From: Halichondria panicea
Taxonomy: Eukaryota; Porifera; Demospongiae; Suberitida; Halichondriidae
Assembly: GCF_963675165.1 (NCBI RefSeq)
Contig: NC_087382.1
Location: 5,938,315-6,002,314 of the forward strand
Length of the DNA: 64,000 nt
Direction: 5' to 3'
Made by a program: the position numbers and the translations under genes. Positions 42,394 to 52,593 of this stretch are shown in pieces. Positions within the stretch are counted from its first letter, which is position 1. The number at the start of each line of letters is the position of its first letter. The notes beneath the pieces are model-generated. The model ran no database searches. It saw only the letters and a list, made by a program, of their open reading frames with translations, and was not told the DNA's origin.

Positions 42394-43522
42394 TAGTCTC
42401 GCGAGCAGCCGTCAAAGGGGGAAGGACGTCTGGTCGAAGCATAGATAAACGGGATAGGCAACACCCCACGTGATGCTAGGTAAATGCAGTGTGTGACGTT
42501 ACACCCTCTGGTTGGAGGCGAGTTGCGCTCAAGAAAGTACACAATGATCCCTATATCTGCTTATTTTTCTCGTAGGGGGCCTAAAAGAGAAATTCAAGCA
42601 ATCAGGCATCATGCACACATACACCCAGCACTACTGATAGCTACAGCTGCTATGTTAGTGCCGAACTTTCTTTTATTCAGCTTGATTTGTGTGAAAAAAC
42701 ACCAATTTGTCAGTTTATGTACCTCTATCTCCAATATGAATTAATTTTATAACATGTACGTTTCACAGAATTAAAGTGTGTTTATAACTGCATGGAACAA
42801 AGCATATTTTCCAGCTCTCAATGCAGTGAAGTAGTAGCAGCACCATGAAACGTTTTCCCAAAGTCCAGAAAGTTTGCGTACCTCTCCTGCTCTTACTGTA
42901 CATGGTAATCTAGTTTGAAGTGCTCTAAGACACAGTTTAGGTATTAGAAAGTGGAACACAAGTAGCTTTATCTGTATTGTGTGATCGAAGAGATGGCACT
43001 AATTTGAAGGACTTGGGAACAAACCTGTTATGGTTTGTAGAGTGTACTGACACCCCTTTTGGAGCTCACTTTCTCATCACTTTGCATATAGTAGCTCTAA
43101 AAGATGATTAATAGCCTACAATAACTAATGAAGAGCCAGGTGATTTTCTGATCTCGTCGAACACTCCAGCTCAGGTAAGACACAAAAACATAGAGATTTC
43201 CCACTACCAGTAGGTAAGCTGACAAACACGTCTCTACCATCTACTAAGCTTCTTACAGCTAGCTCTTGACTGGGTTTCAGCTCCTTATATCCTAGCTTTA
43301 ATTGCAGCAGTTAATACTTCCATCTATGCTCCCATGGCAACAATAATGATAAAGTGTTTCCTTTCTTGCAGGTACGTCAGAGCACATAGCAACCCCGCCC
43401 ACAATGTTTAATTATTAGTATTCTGGCAATCTGATTGGTGTGACAACATTCCAACAGGCCCATGGAAAACCGGCCACTTCAACCAGACGTCCTTCCCCCT
43501 TCGACGGCTGCTCGCGAGACTA
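42394..43522. mobile_element. 1.1-kb element with 41-bp TIRs
   Basis: TAGTCTCGCGAGCAGCCGTC...GGACGTCTGGT and its inverse at 43482-43522 match except one base. Its interior (about 42445-43115) is the reverse-oriented relative of 4100-4800. No transposase frame. Confidence 0.8.
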
Positions 43523-43672
43523 TGAACAGCTAGATATACTAAAAAATAACAGTTGACCTTTTTTTTGAAAGGCGATAATAACAGGAAGGTTTCCATATGC
43601 TGACTCAGCGAATATTGTTGCTGACTCAGCACTCTATGCAATTTTAAATCATGCAGCTACATGATGTACATG

Positions 43673-44070
43673 CAGGGGTGTAGGCAGGAATTTGAGGAAG
43701 GGGGAGCTGAGCTGATCACGCCAGAAACTACTTGGCGCGGAGCGCCGAAAATTCCGGTGACCGGAAGCCACACCCCCTAATTAATGACTCTTGCGCATGT
43801 GCAAGAAATAGCCACACCTTGCTTCGATTAATAATACTGCTAAAGCTAGCTACATGTAGCTAGCCGTAGCTAGCTAGCTTAGTTGCACTAAAGAATCAAA
43901 GTTACTAGTATAGTATAGCTAGCTCTTGGACATGCTGTTTGTCTGCCACTAATCTATACCAGTAATTCCCAGGCTGAAGACTCATCAGAGAAGGTGGGGC
44001 TCTTAGTGTAGTTTTTGCAGAGAAAGGGGGGGCTCCAGCCCCCAAAGCCCTCCCCCTCCCTACGCCCCTG
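43673..44070. mobile_element. hAT-like MITE, CAGGGG(C/T)GTAGGCAG variant
   Basis: CAGGGGTGTAGGCAGGAA at the left, CCTACGCCCCTG at the right, ACATG on both sides. Internal sequence is not clearly shared with the copies at 22.9 and 36.5 kb, so this is a sister subfamily. Confidence 0.65.
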
Positions 44071-44762
44071 ACATGTAGTTCTAGTGAGGCAGAGCTCATG
44101 TCAATGATTCTTCCAGAGACTAGACTCATCTACTTGTAAGAAGGTAAAAAAAAGGAGGAACTTTGGAGGGCCTCAGTCTGATTATTTAATTACACTTTAT
44201 CAAATACCTGCTTCTATACAACTACAGGTAGTACTGTACTGTATAGGTGGCTGTTGATTATGTCAAGAATTGCCAGCATGAACTCGTGAGCATCTTCTTG
44301 GTTTATACCTGTTTGGAGCGTGGTATCTTATAGCCGAATGTCTTTCTCTATCGCTATAGGGCTGGACAGAAGGATTAATGGCTGCCAGTGATGCATCTCA
44401 ATAAAAATTTAAAGTAAGCAGCTTTTTTTTTTTAACAATTATCACTTTTCAGCTGAGAGTTTCCAGAGGAAGAAACGTGGAATACAAGCTTCACTATATG
44501 ACTTCACTTCATGATTACTTCTCTGAATATAATTTATGTTACAAGTTTTACATCAAATGTGCATATAGTCTCTGTACTATGACTGTGGTATAATCATAAA
44601 CTTGGAAATAATGTTTGCAAAGCATGTGTTTCAAATGTTTTATGCATGCCTCCTCCAACATGCAACATGATCAACACTGAAATAATTATTATAAACCACT
44701 AACTCAGCCCTGATGTATTTAATAGGATTGGCTTACATACAATAGGCTCTTGATAGCACCTA

Positions 44763-44828
44763 TAGCCTCGAGACCACGCCTATTAATATTTCAAAATAAT
44801 TATTTTAATCGGCCTGGTCTTGAGGCTA
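44763..44828. mobile_element. 66-bp MULE-like palindrome without a clean TSD
   Basis: TAGCCTCGAGACCACGCC ... TCGGCCTGGTCTTGAGGCTA, same terminus as the 15494 and 36640 elements. Arms have mismatches and the 9-base flanks (TAGCACCTA / TAGAAGGCT) do not match, so it is older or rearranged. Confidence 0.65.
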
Positions 44829-45290
44829 TAGAAGGCTATAGATAGCACTCCTGCATAGCACAAGAAAATATATAGAGGGCGATCATAATTCGAAAGTGCC
44901 AAGTCAGCATATGGAAACCTAGTAAAAATGTACAGCTGTCTTTTGCATAATTTTTCCGCTTGAGAGCTGGTGGATCTTTTTCTCAGTCTGAATGCCCTTT
45001 GCTGTATCTGCAGCCGGCACAGGAACTTTTTGTATTCATCAAGCCATCAGATAGACATCTGTTCCCATTAAACTCCTCCGATATATAATTCATTCATTGT
45101 CAAAAATTGCAATCAACAATCATAATGTAACAATTAATATTATGTATACAAAGCAAACTATAATTTTATAATTACCTCTTTTAATAGTTGTTGAGCGAGA
45201 GGCAGCGCAGCTTACAGCACTCGTTATCATGGTAGTTCAAAGCTATGATATCTAATTAATGTTATAGTTTCATTTTGTTCACCATCAAAC

Positions 45291-46352
45291 TCAATCGAGT
45301 AAATTGCTGGTCAGATCAATCAAAAGACCCAAAAGCAAATTAAGGTTATATGCAAGAGCAATATGCTCACCAGAACGCCTACCAGCATCCTCACCAATCA
45401 CTTTCCCAATTTTCTCCCCGCCTTCACCAAGGCCCTTCATTATCTCTGCTCCTTGTTGACCAAGCATTATAGGCTGCATCTCGATAATTTCGCAAGTGGA
45501 GTCACGCATTTCTTCAATCGAATATTCCTTGTTTTCTGACAATCTGTGGAGATTTACTTTTATCATTGCTGGCTGTGCACTCGGCTTGGTTCTACGTAGA
45601 GCTTTTATCCAAAGAAAGCTGAGCCAATGTGTATCGGTATGAACAGAAGCTTCGAGATGTTCAGGTGTGATGCTCGGCAGTTTTGGTTTCTTTGCACAAC
45701 CGGCGCAAACTATTGGGACATTTGTTACAATTCCTGCTGGCAATTTCACTATATCTTGCAAAAACGCACGTAATTCTTTTGCCATTTGCACGTACTTCTT
45801 CTGAAAATATTCAGGGACATTTTCATCTCTATCTTCTGCCATCGAAACTAAATCATTTGCAAAGGTCAAAACAAACATACCATTCACCCAAAGTTGATCA
45901 CCTAAAGCTTTAGTCAATCGATTCATTGCTATAGCATCATCACAACCTTCGAAAAAGCGCATTTCGGACATCTTGATACAGTAGAGGAACAAGTCAACAT
46001 CATTGCATACTTTTTGCATTTCTTCAGTATAGGTCGCATCTTGTTGAGTTTTATCCTCCAAACCTGGAGTATCAAAAATATTAACATTCACTTCCTGTAC
46101 TTTCAACTGGTGCTTGTTGACTTGGCTTGTTTCACGACTGAGCTTGTGACCTTCTTTGGTTACACACTTTCCAATGATGCCATTGATTAAAGTAGACTTT
46201 CCTGTTCCTGTTTTTCCTGAAACAAGAACGCTAATAGAAGTACTATTGTCTACCCATTTTCGAAGTTGCTCAATGACTGCTGGTCTTAAAATTGAAAGTT
46301 CGAGATACTCGTGAAGAGAGACCGAACCAATTGCTTTCTTGTCAGATGCCAT
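45291..46352 (-). CDS. AIG1/GIMAP-like GTPase (353 aa)
   Basis: Intronless. P-loop SGKTGTGKST (residues 45-54, G1), an ET-S switch region (about 74), DTPGLED (94-100, G3), VLTFAND in the G4 position (161-167) and CAGCAKKP in the G5 position near 220. This order and spacing fit AIG1/IAN/GIMAP-type septin-like GTPases, which bind GTP and often act on membranes in immune or survival pathways in animals and plants; G4 deviates from TKxD, as is common in this group. The C-terminus is short and amphipathic, with no clear anchor. It is head-to-head with the next gene, 342 bases between start codons. Substrate and partner unknown. Confidence 0.85.
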   Translation of the reverse strand: MASDKKAIGSVSLHEYLELSILRPAVIEQLRKWVDNSTSISVLVSGKTGTGKSTLINGIIGKCVTKEGHKLSRETSQVNKHQLKVQEVNVNIFDTPGLEDKTQQDATYTEEMQKVCNDVDLFLYCIKMSEMRFFEGCDDAIAMNRLTKALGDQLWVNGMFVLTFANDLVSMAEDRDENVPEYFQKKYVQMAKELRAFLQDIVKLPAGIVTNVPIVCAGCAKKPKLPSITPEHLEASVHTDTHWLSFLWIKALRRTKPSAQPAMIKVNLHRLSENKEYSIEEMRDSTCEIIEMQPIMLGQQGAEIMKGLGEGGEKIGKVIGEDAGRRSGEHIALAYNLNLLLGLLIDLTSNLLD

Positions 46353-46694
46353 ATAGTCTGATCTATTGGAAACTGACCACAGAGAACTGAAGATTATATC
46401 AAGTTATATATATTAATTATATTGCAAGAAAACTGACTCTTATTACATAACATGTGACTCACTGCATGACAAACATTATTAAGGGTAGATCTATTATAAT
46501 ACCATCTATAATTAGGATAGATAGATATAGAACAGCTATAAATATTATATAGATCTAGATCTATGTTTAGAAATCAGACCACCAGAGTAGGTCTATATTA
46601 ATAACCTTTCATGCAATCACTCAATAAAGTAATATAATTATATCTAGCATAATAACAAAATCTGGACTACTTCAACATTCATTTGGATTTTATA
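46353..46694. promoter_or_regulatory. Shared divergent promoter region of two GTPase genes
   Basis: The 342-base gap is very AT-rich, with TATATATATTAATTATAT on the minus-gene side and TATAATTATATCTAGC on the plus-gene side. The arrangement permits co-regulation; no specific factor site is recognised. Confidence 0.4.
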
Positions 46695-47840
46695 ATGGGT
46701 GCAACTAACTCCAAGCAAGCCACTACTGTAACACTTGATTTACATGTAAATGAAGACAAGGAAGAACAAAGCGGGATAGAGCAGTGGGTCAAGGAAAGCA
46801 CAGAGATAAGGCTTATGGTAACTGGAAAAACGGGTACCGGAAAATCTACTCTACTAAATGGGATTGTAGGAGAAAAAATGTTTAAAGAGGGTGAAACGCT
46901 TAAGCCAGAAACACTTACAGTAGATTCTCATCAAACACGTAGGGCAGGAGTTGACATCATAGTATTTGACACACCTGGATTGCAGGATGGCTCAGGCAAT
47001 GAGCAAGCGTATCTGTCTGCAATAAAAGAGAAGTGTGTTGACATACATCTTTTGCTTTACTGTATCTCCATGCTCGAAACGCGGAGTGACCTAAATGCTC
47101 ACAATTCTGCAATTAAACTTATTACAGAAGCACTGGGTCCTACTATCTGGGAAAATGCAGTCATAATTCTCACATATGCAAATGTGTTTGAGCGCCGATT
47201 GAGTGACCAGGGAAAAAACAAAATAGAAAAAAAAGATTGCTTCCAGGAGAAAATAAACGAATGGGAGGCTGCTGCAAGAGACTCCCTGAGAGACGCAGGT
47301 GTTCCAAATGAAATCGCACAAAATGTGACTGCTATCCCCGTTGGTTTTGCGAAAAAACCTCACTTAGTGTGCCAGAAGTACTGGCTGAGTAACTTTTGGA
47401 CGGAGTCACTTTCGAAAATGAAAGAAAAAGCCCAAGCTGCAATGGTGAAAATGTCAAATGACAGATTTCGAAATGAAGAGGATATAAAACCAGATGATTT
47501 TGACAAAGATATCTCAGATCAGCCCATTGTTTTCAAAATGCTCGATAAAGCTGTAGCTGCAGGAGCTGCATCTGCTGGTGCCATTGTAGGAATGACTACG
47601 GGTGCTTTGATTGGTGCTTTATTAATAGGCATTCCTACATTTGGAGTGGCTGCTGGAGCTGGGCTTTGTCTAGGAGGATTGATAGGAGGTGGTATTGGAA
47701 GTGGTGGTGGTGCTGGGGTGGGGTTGCTTGTTGCTCTATATCGAAGGAACAAGAAGAAGACAAAGATGATGAAGATGAAAAAAGAAAATTTTGAACAGTG
47801 GGTTAAGGAATTGGGTGGAACTCCAGCTAGTGTAGAATAA
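46695..47840 (+). CDS. AIG1/GIMAP-like GTPase with N-myristoylation signal (381 aa)
   Basis: The start is the ATG at 46695 giving MGATNSKQ; the upstream in-frame extension has no ATG. Gly2 with Ser6 and Lys7 fits the N-myristoyltransferase consensus. P-loop TGKTGTGKST (43-52), PET in switch I (about 71-73), FDTPGLQD (91-98), ILTYAN in the G4 position (about 159), VGFAKKP in the G5 position. From about residue 280 a Gly/Ala-rich hydrophobic stretch (AGAASAGAIVGMTTGALIGA, then GGGIGSGGGAGVG) is followed by a basic RRNKKKTKMMKMKK tail, resembling a membrane-inserting hairpin. It shares the G domain with its divergent neighbour but not this C-terminus. Probably membrane-attached at both ends; function inferred from family only. 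Confidence 0.87.
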   Translation: MGATNSKQATTVTLDLHVNEDKEEQSGIEQWVKESTEIRLMVTGKTGTGKSTLLNGIVGEKMFKEGETLKPETLTVDSHQTRRAGVDIIVFDTPGLQDGSGNEQAYLSAIKEKCVDIHLLLYCISMLETRSDLNAHNSAIKLITEALGPTIWENAVIILTYANVFERRLSDQGKNKIEKKDCFQEKINEWEAAARDSLRDAGVPNEIAQNVTAIPVGFAKKPHLVCQKYWLSNFWTESLSKMKEKAQAAMVKMSNDRFRNEEDIKPDDFDKDISDQPIVFKMLDKAVAAGAASAGAIVGMTTGALIGALLIGIPTFGVAAGAGLCLGGLIGGGIGSGGGAGVGLLVALYRRNKKKTKMMKMKKENFEQWVKELGGTPASVE

Positions 47841-50800
47841 AGAAGTACTTATTCTCGTGATATGCATAATTAAGCTTAATGTGTGTTCCTGATTCACTAT
47901 ACTATATCCAACGGAGTCATGTGTGGTATTGCTCGTCATGCATGATTAAATGCTATAATAACTAGAGCACTGAAGTACAAACCCTCGGCTGGTGACATGA
48001 TTATAGAAGAACTAGGTAGTGATGTATGACTGAGCTTGTCTAGCACAGCAACTCAGGAGCAATAAAATTAAACCAGACTGACTATGGAGACTGAGAACAG
48101 AGTTTTAGTGGAATACATATAGGTATATAATTATGCACTGTGGACTGTAGGAGAAGCCTTGAGTCTCAGAGAAGTAATGGCTCCTGGAGTAGGATCACAG
48201 AGTCAGTCATTTTCAGAGAGCGTGCCAAGGTTTTAATACATTTCACGTTATATACCAGTCTTATTTCCTTGGTGAACCAATTGGGATGGCGGTTGTATGA
48301 AAATGAAGCAGTACGGACAATAATTATAATGACCACAAAGCAAAATATCAATTTCAATAATCCATCAAAATTTATGAATACACTCAGCCATTATTGTGCA
48401 TGTTGGTTTCTTTTACATGCAGACTGACAGGTATACGTAAATCTAGGGTACTCTTTCGTTACAACTTTCGTGCTATACGTACTAGTTAATGCACGGTTGC
48501 GAGTGCTCTATGGATATTATTGGCTCCGAACTTCCGCGAGGCCAATAATAATTATCCCGTAAAGACCTCGATTTAAAGCGACACTTTTTAATAATTACGA
48601 AGCCAGAGGTCGCTTTTTTGGAGATTGAAAAATTATATTGAAGTCCTGGTGTCGCATACTTTTTAGAGGGTCGCATCTAATTGGAGGTAACTTTACAGAG
48701 TTTATACTTGCCTCGATTTCAGGCCGCTTAAAACACTGATTTTACAGACTATCAAGGCTAGGGAGTGGCTGCATTTACCTCTATTTAGAACACGACATTA
48801 AAAAATAATTGTCAACGCAGCTGTCGCTACTTTTAGAGGTCAGAAAATTGCTGAAGCTCTTATACGTCATATAAATCTTATTTTCTGTCTTTTTTAATTC
48901 AGAAAACCCACCGGGAATCCGGTATTCCCCTCTCTTCTGTGTAGTGTTCACGGTGTGTATATGAATGGGTTCTGAGCGCTTTAAATTTGCGCAAGAGAAA
49001 ATAAAAGCTTATTCTAAGGCTTGAATGAAAATGTTGCCGTCAAAGGTCGCGCCCTGGGCAGCTCTTTTTATACTCACAACTCGCTCCGAGATCTTGAAGT
49101 GGCTAATGCGGTAATTAAAGCCAACATGCTCAGATATACTCGAGTTAAAAATGCATGGTTGTGTTATTAAAAGGAGCATATAAGGAGATGGAGCGTTGTG
49201 GCGTACTCCTAGTAGCCACTAACCACAAACACTCAAGTTGAAGTCAAGTTGAACTATGTGCTGTGTTATGGACTAGAAATATCTTAGAGTATTCTTACAC
49301 TAAACAATTCTGGACTATTCTATGTATTGTTCTGGTTTGTTCTAGAACTGTTTTGTTTTGTATTTAAAACAGTTCAGTTTTGTGTGTAAGGTGTGTTATT
49401 GGTGCGTGTTCTTTATTGTTCAAGACAGCTATTAAAGTCAATTCTCCTATAGTCAAGAGTATACTACGTTACAAGCGTCTTACTATGTGCTAACATTATT
49501 CTTCATTCAATATTCGTCATAATATTGTGCATGTTCTATTCTCAACAATTCACAACACCAATACCACTTAGAATATTGTACTTAATGATTCACTATTCAA
49601 ACGCTTTATCAGTCACACATGTACAGAGCATTTATAGCACATTAGAAACAAGTAAAATAATGTTGTTAGACGATAGTGAATCTGCAATACTATGCATTAT
49701 AGTAAGACTCATCTCCTCATGTCATGTCATGTGCTCCTGACATATTTATGTATGCTATCATAGATTACATTCATGAAGTCAATTACGACACTGACAAGAT
49801 TATATGAAAACAAAGCAGTAATGTGCTGACAATAATCAGAAGACCGAAAGTCTAGAGTAAAGAGTAAATTATCAATTTCAAGAATCCGAATACACTCATG
49901 GATCAGTCATATTATTGTGCATGTCCTATTCTCAACAATTCACAACACCAATATCACTTAGACTATTGTACCTATAATTTATATCGGTGTATATAGCAAA
50001 ACATTTCAAAGGGTAAAACCACGCATATCATATAATTATAGTTCTCAAATGAACCCTTCAATAGGTGCATGGCTTTACTGTCAGGACAGTACACTGCAAT
50101 CTACAGTATTAGGTGATGCCCGGCAGAGGCATAGTTTAGAGTACGCGGTCAGGCCAACTTATGGCTAGGCAAACGACTAAATTAGCCTCTGCAATAACCG
50201 TAAACATTGCTACTCTCAGTAAAGCCTCGCTATACCGGCCTTGAACTGACTCTGAGCGTGCACGGGCGTCTATTTATCCGCCCATGCTCAACGTTATTGC
50301 CGGCAGAGGCTAATTGCTAAATCGAGGTACTCGTGTTGTACCTCCTCTGGAAAAGAATGGCTCAACTATTTCACTAATATTAATTGACGACCATTACCAG
50401 AAAACCATCGTGCAATTTTCAATAATGAGGACCATTACCTATACCTAGCTACAAAAAGCAGTCAGGCCAAAACCTGACTAGCCTGAGTGACTGCTTGCTA
50501 CGGCCTTGATGCCTAGTTAATTTAAGTGGCCAACTAGTAACACATATCATCAATGTACGCACTTACGTAGAATAAATGTATACTATGTGCAATGTAAAGG
50601 AGGCCATTCCTTAATCATCACACGCACATGCACACACACATTCTTACCTCATAAGCTGCCAGCCATGCCTCGTAGCTTAGGTCGCCATGGTAATCATCCT
50701 CTGTCTCTTGCATTTTCCCGGAAACTGCGATCAAAATCTTTCAGAACTCTGACCACTTCCTAGGTTCCCTCCAGAATCACGCCACCGTTTTAGACGTGGT

Positions 50801-51436
50801 ACGCTCCTTGAATTGTTTGTCATCGCTTTCTGTGCTTAAGGTGTCCATGATAAATATATCTGCAAATATAATCACACAGTTCTCACTGTCAATACTAACA
50901 ATTCAAGTGTTGTATTCAAGAAGTCAACATGCATACAATCATAATAATAAGGGTATTGCTGTATTAGGCGCCACGGCAGGCTCGGCAGATTATGGGAAAA
51001 CAAAGCTTTCCATAACAAGTTGTTGAAGTACATAATTATTAAGGTACAAGCAGTTAATTGTACATTACAAGCTTTTGCTGAGCTACAGTACATCACCTTG
51101 AACACTCTAAACTAAAACAACAAGATCAGGAAGTTATACCATAGAAGGCATATAGATGGTATAACCTTTCAACACAATTTCTCTGCTATTATGTACAGCA
51201 GAGTAGTACCTAGTATGAGCCTGAGGCATTCTTGGCTTCAGACAATAATAATTATGTCTTCATAATAATAATAATGTCTTCATGCAGGTAGTTTCTGATG
51301 ACTGTCATATTGGCTTCAGTATATCAACAGCTGCAACAATCCCTGTCTAATAGAACCTGGCATGGAACATGCATGTATGGCAGGCAGCTGTAAAACAACC
51401 ACCCTGAGGCTATTATGTTTCAGAACTGCTAATCAC
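47841..51436. other. Intergenic region between the GTPase genes and unit B
   Basis: No supported gene. The stretch 49500-50345 belongs to the dispersed repeat also at 22.4 kb (two partial copies in tandem, CTATTCTCAACAATTCACAA occurring at 49535 and 49929). The part 49080-49490 could be an old LTR but no matching partner or primer-binding site is visible. From 50350 to 51436 nothing is recognised. Confidence 0.5.
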
Positions 51437-52164
51437 TCCTATAGTGAAGTTGAACTGATGTGGAGTCAGATTGCATGGCAGTCAAACATTACATTATATA
51501 TACAGACACTATACTTTTTTCTCAGTTCTTGCAACAGATCAGTTATACACAGCCTCACTCGTGCATGTGTCACAACTAGTATGCTACATAGAGCATAAAC
51601 AGGACGAATTAGATAATTCTTATACGACAGATGTAGTTGCGCATTCCAACACCTAAATACTGGTTACTATTAATGTGTTCATTCTCCTAAGTAGTAGAGA
51701 AGAAGAATTATTTTGAGTTGGTAATGGATGAAGAAGACCTGTGGTAGAAGCGCTTATTATATAACCATAGTCTTTCATGCACTATCCAGTTAATTTTGGA
51801 TTAAAGCCATGAGCTGATGGCAGACAGAGGAATGTACACAATGTGTGCATGGGCGGCTGAATACCAGAGGCATATTTATTATATAAAGCCAAAACATTTA
51901 TCAGGTCTGAAATATATCCACCCATGCACGTACACACACCAACTGGAAGTCAAGATTTGAACTCCCTTGTCCACACAAGCAGGAAAAATGATTAAAATTA
52001 TCACAAATCAACCAATCTTCAAAATATGCTCCACTACGCACTCCTATATACTCGAGTCCCCCCCTTTCAATCATAACTTGGTTCCTTATGTTTAGATCTA
52101 CACCCCAGTTTACGTGCAGTCATAAGTATAAACGAGATTTAATTTGACTGTGTACAAGCACTAA

Positions 52165-52345
52165 CACAGGGCCAGAAGTGGTAGTTTACAGCTTGTAAAC
52201 TATGTTTGTACTTGCGAGTGTACATCATAGTTTACAATGTTGTTGAATTTTAGTTCATCTACAATAGTTTCCTTCATAGTTTACAAAGAAAGTTAATAGT
52301 GTACAACGTTGTATACTTCTGTAAATGAACTGTTTTGGCCCTGTG
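52165..52345. mobile_element. 181-bp MITE with TAA target duplication, unit B only
   Basis: CACAGGGCCA...TGGCCCTGTG termini with TAA on each side (52162-52164, 52346-52348). Unit A has the empty site with a single TAA (GTACTAATGCATA near 27690). Interior repeats TAGTTTACA/TGTAAACTA several times. A 3-bp TWA duplication is typical of PIF/Harbinger. Confidence 0.85.
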
Positions 52346-52546
52346 TAATGCATATCATGGCTTCAGTAAGCCGCCTAACTGACGTGATGTGAAGCCGAAT
52401 AATGGATTTTGTTTACAAACATGACTAATCTTGTGCAATTCAAAAATGCTCTCATTTAATTGTCGGCATGACAACAAAGATCTATACCCTGTGTGACTTT
52501 TTATTGTTTTAGCTAAGTGATTTTTGAGAGAAGTTAGAAGTGAATC

Positions 52547-52553
52547 TATATAA
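52547..52553 (+). promoter_or_regulatory. TATA-like box of unit B membrane-protein gene
   Basis: TATATAA about 40 bases before the ATG, in the position of the unit A box but altered by a small insertion (CTATATAATTTATATAGC versus CTATATATATAGC). Confidence 0.35.
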
Positions 52554-52593
52554 TTTATATAGCACTGTTATTCATGGTTTTTGAGGCAGCATT

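Larger units (their letters stand above)
39601..45290. other. MITE-rich intergenic region between CUB gene A and the GTPase genes
   Basis: No supported gene. It holds, in order, a GC-rich CCCCGGGGTAA array, three abutting inverted-repeat elements (41051-43522), a hAT-like MITE (43673-44070) and a MULE-like palindrome (44763-44828). Open frames at 40105-40947 overlap each other on opposite strands and show no domain. Confidence 0.6.

Noticed and set aside
49080-49490. Possible solo LTR of a retrotransposon.
   Set aside because: No second copy, no clear TG...CA ends with target duplication, and no adjacent primer-binding site or polypurine tract.
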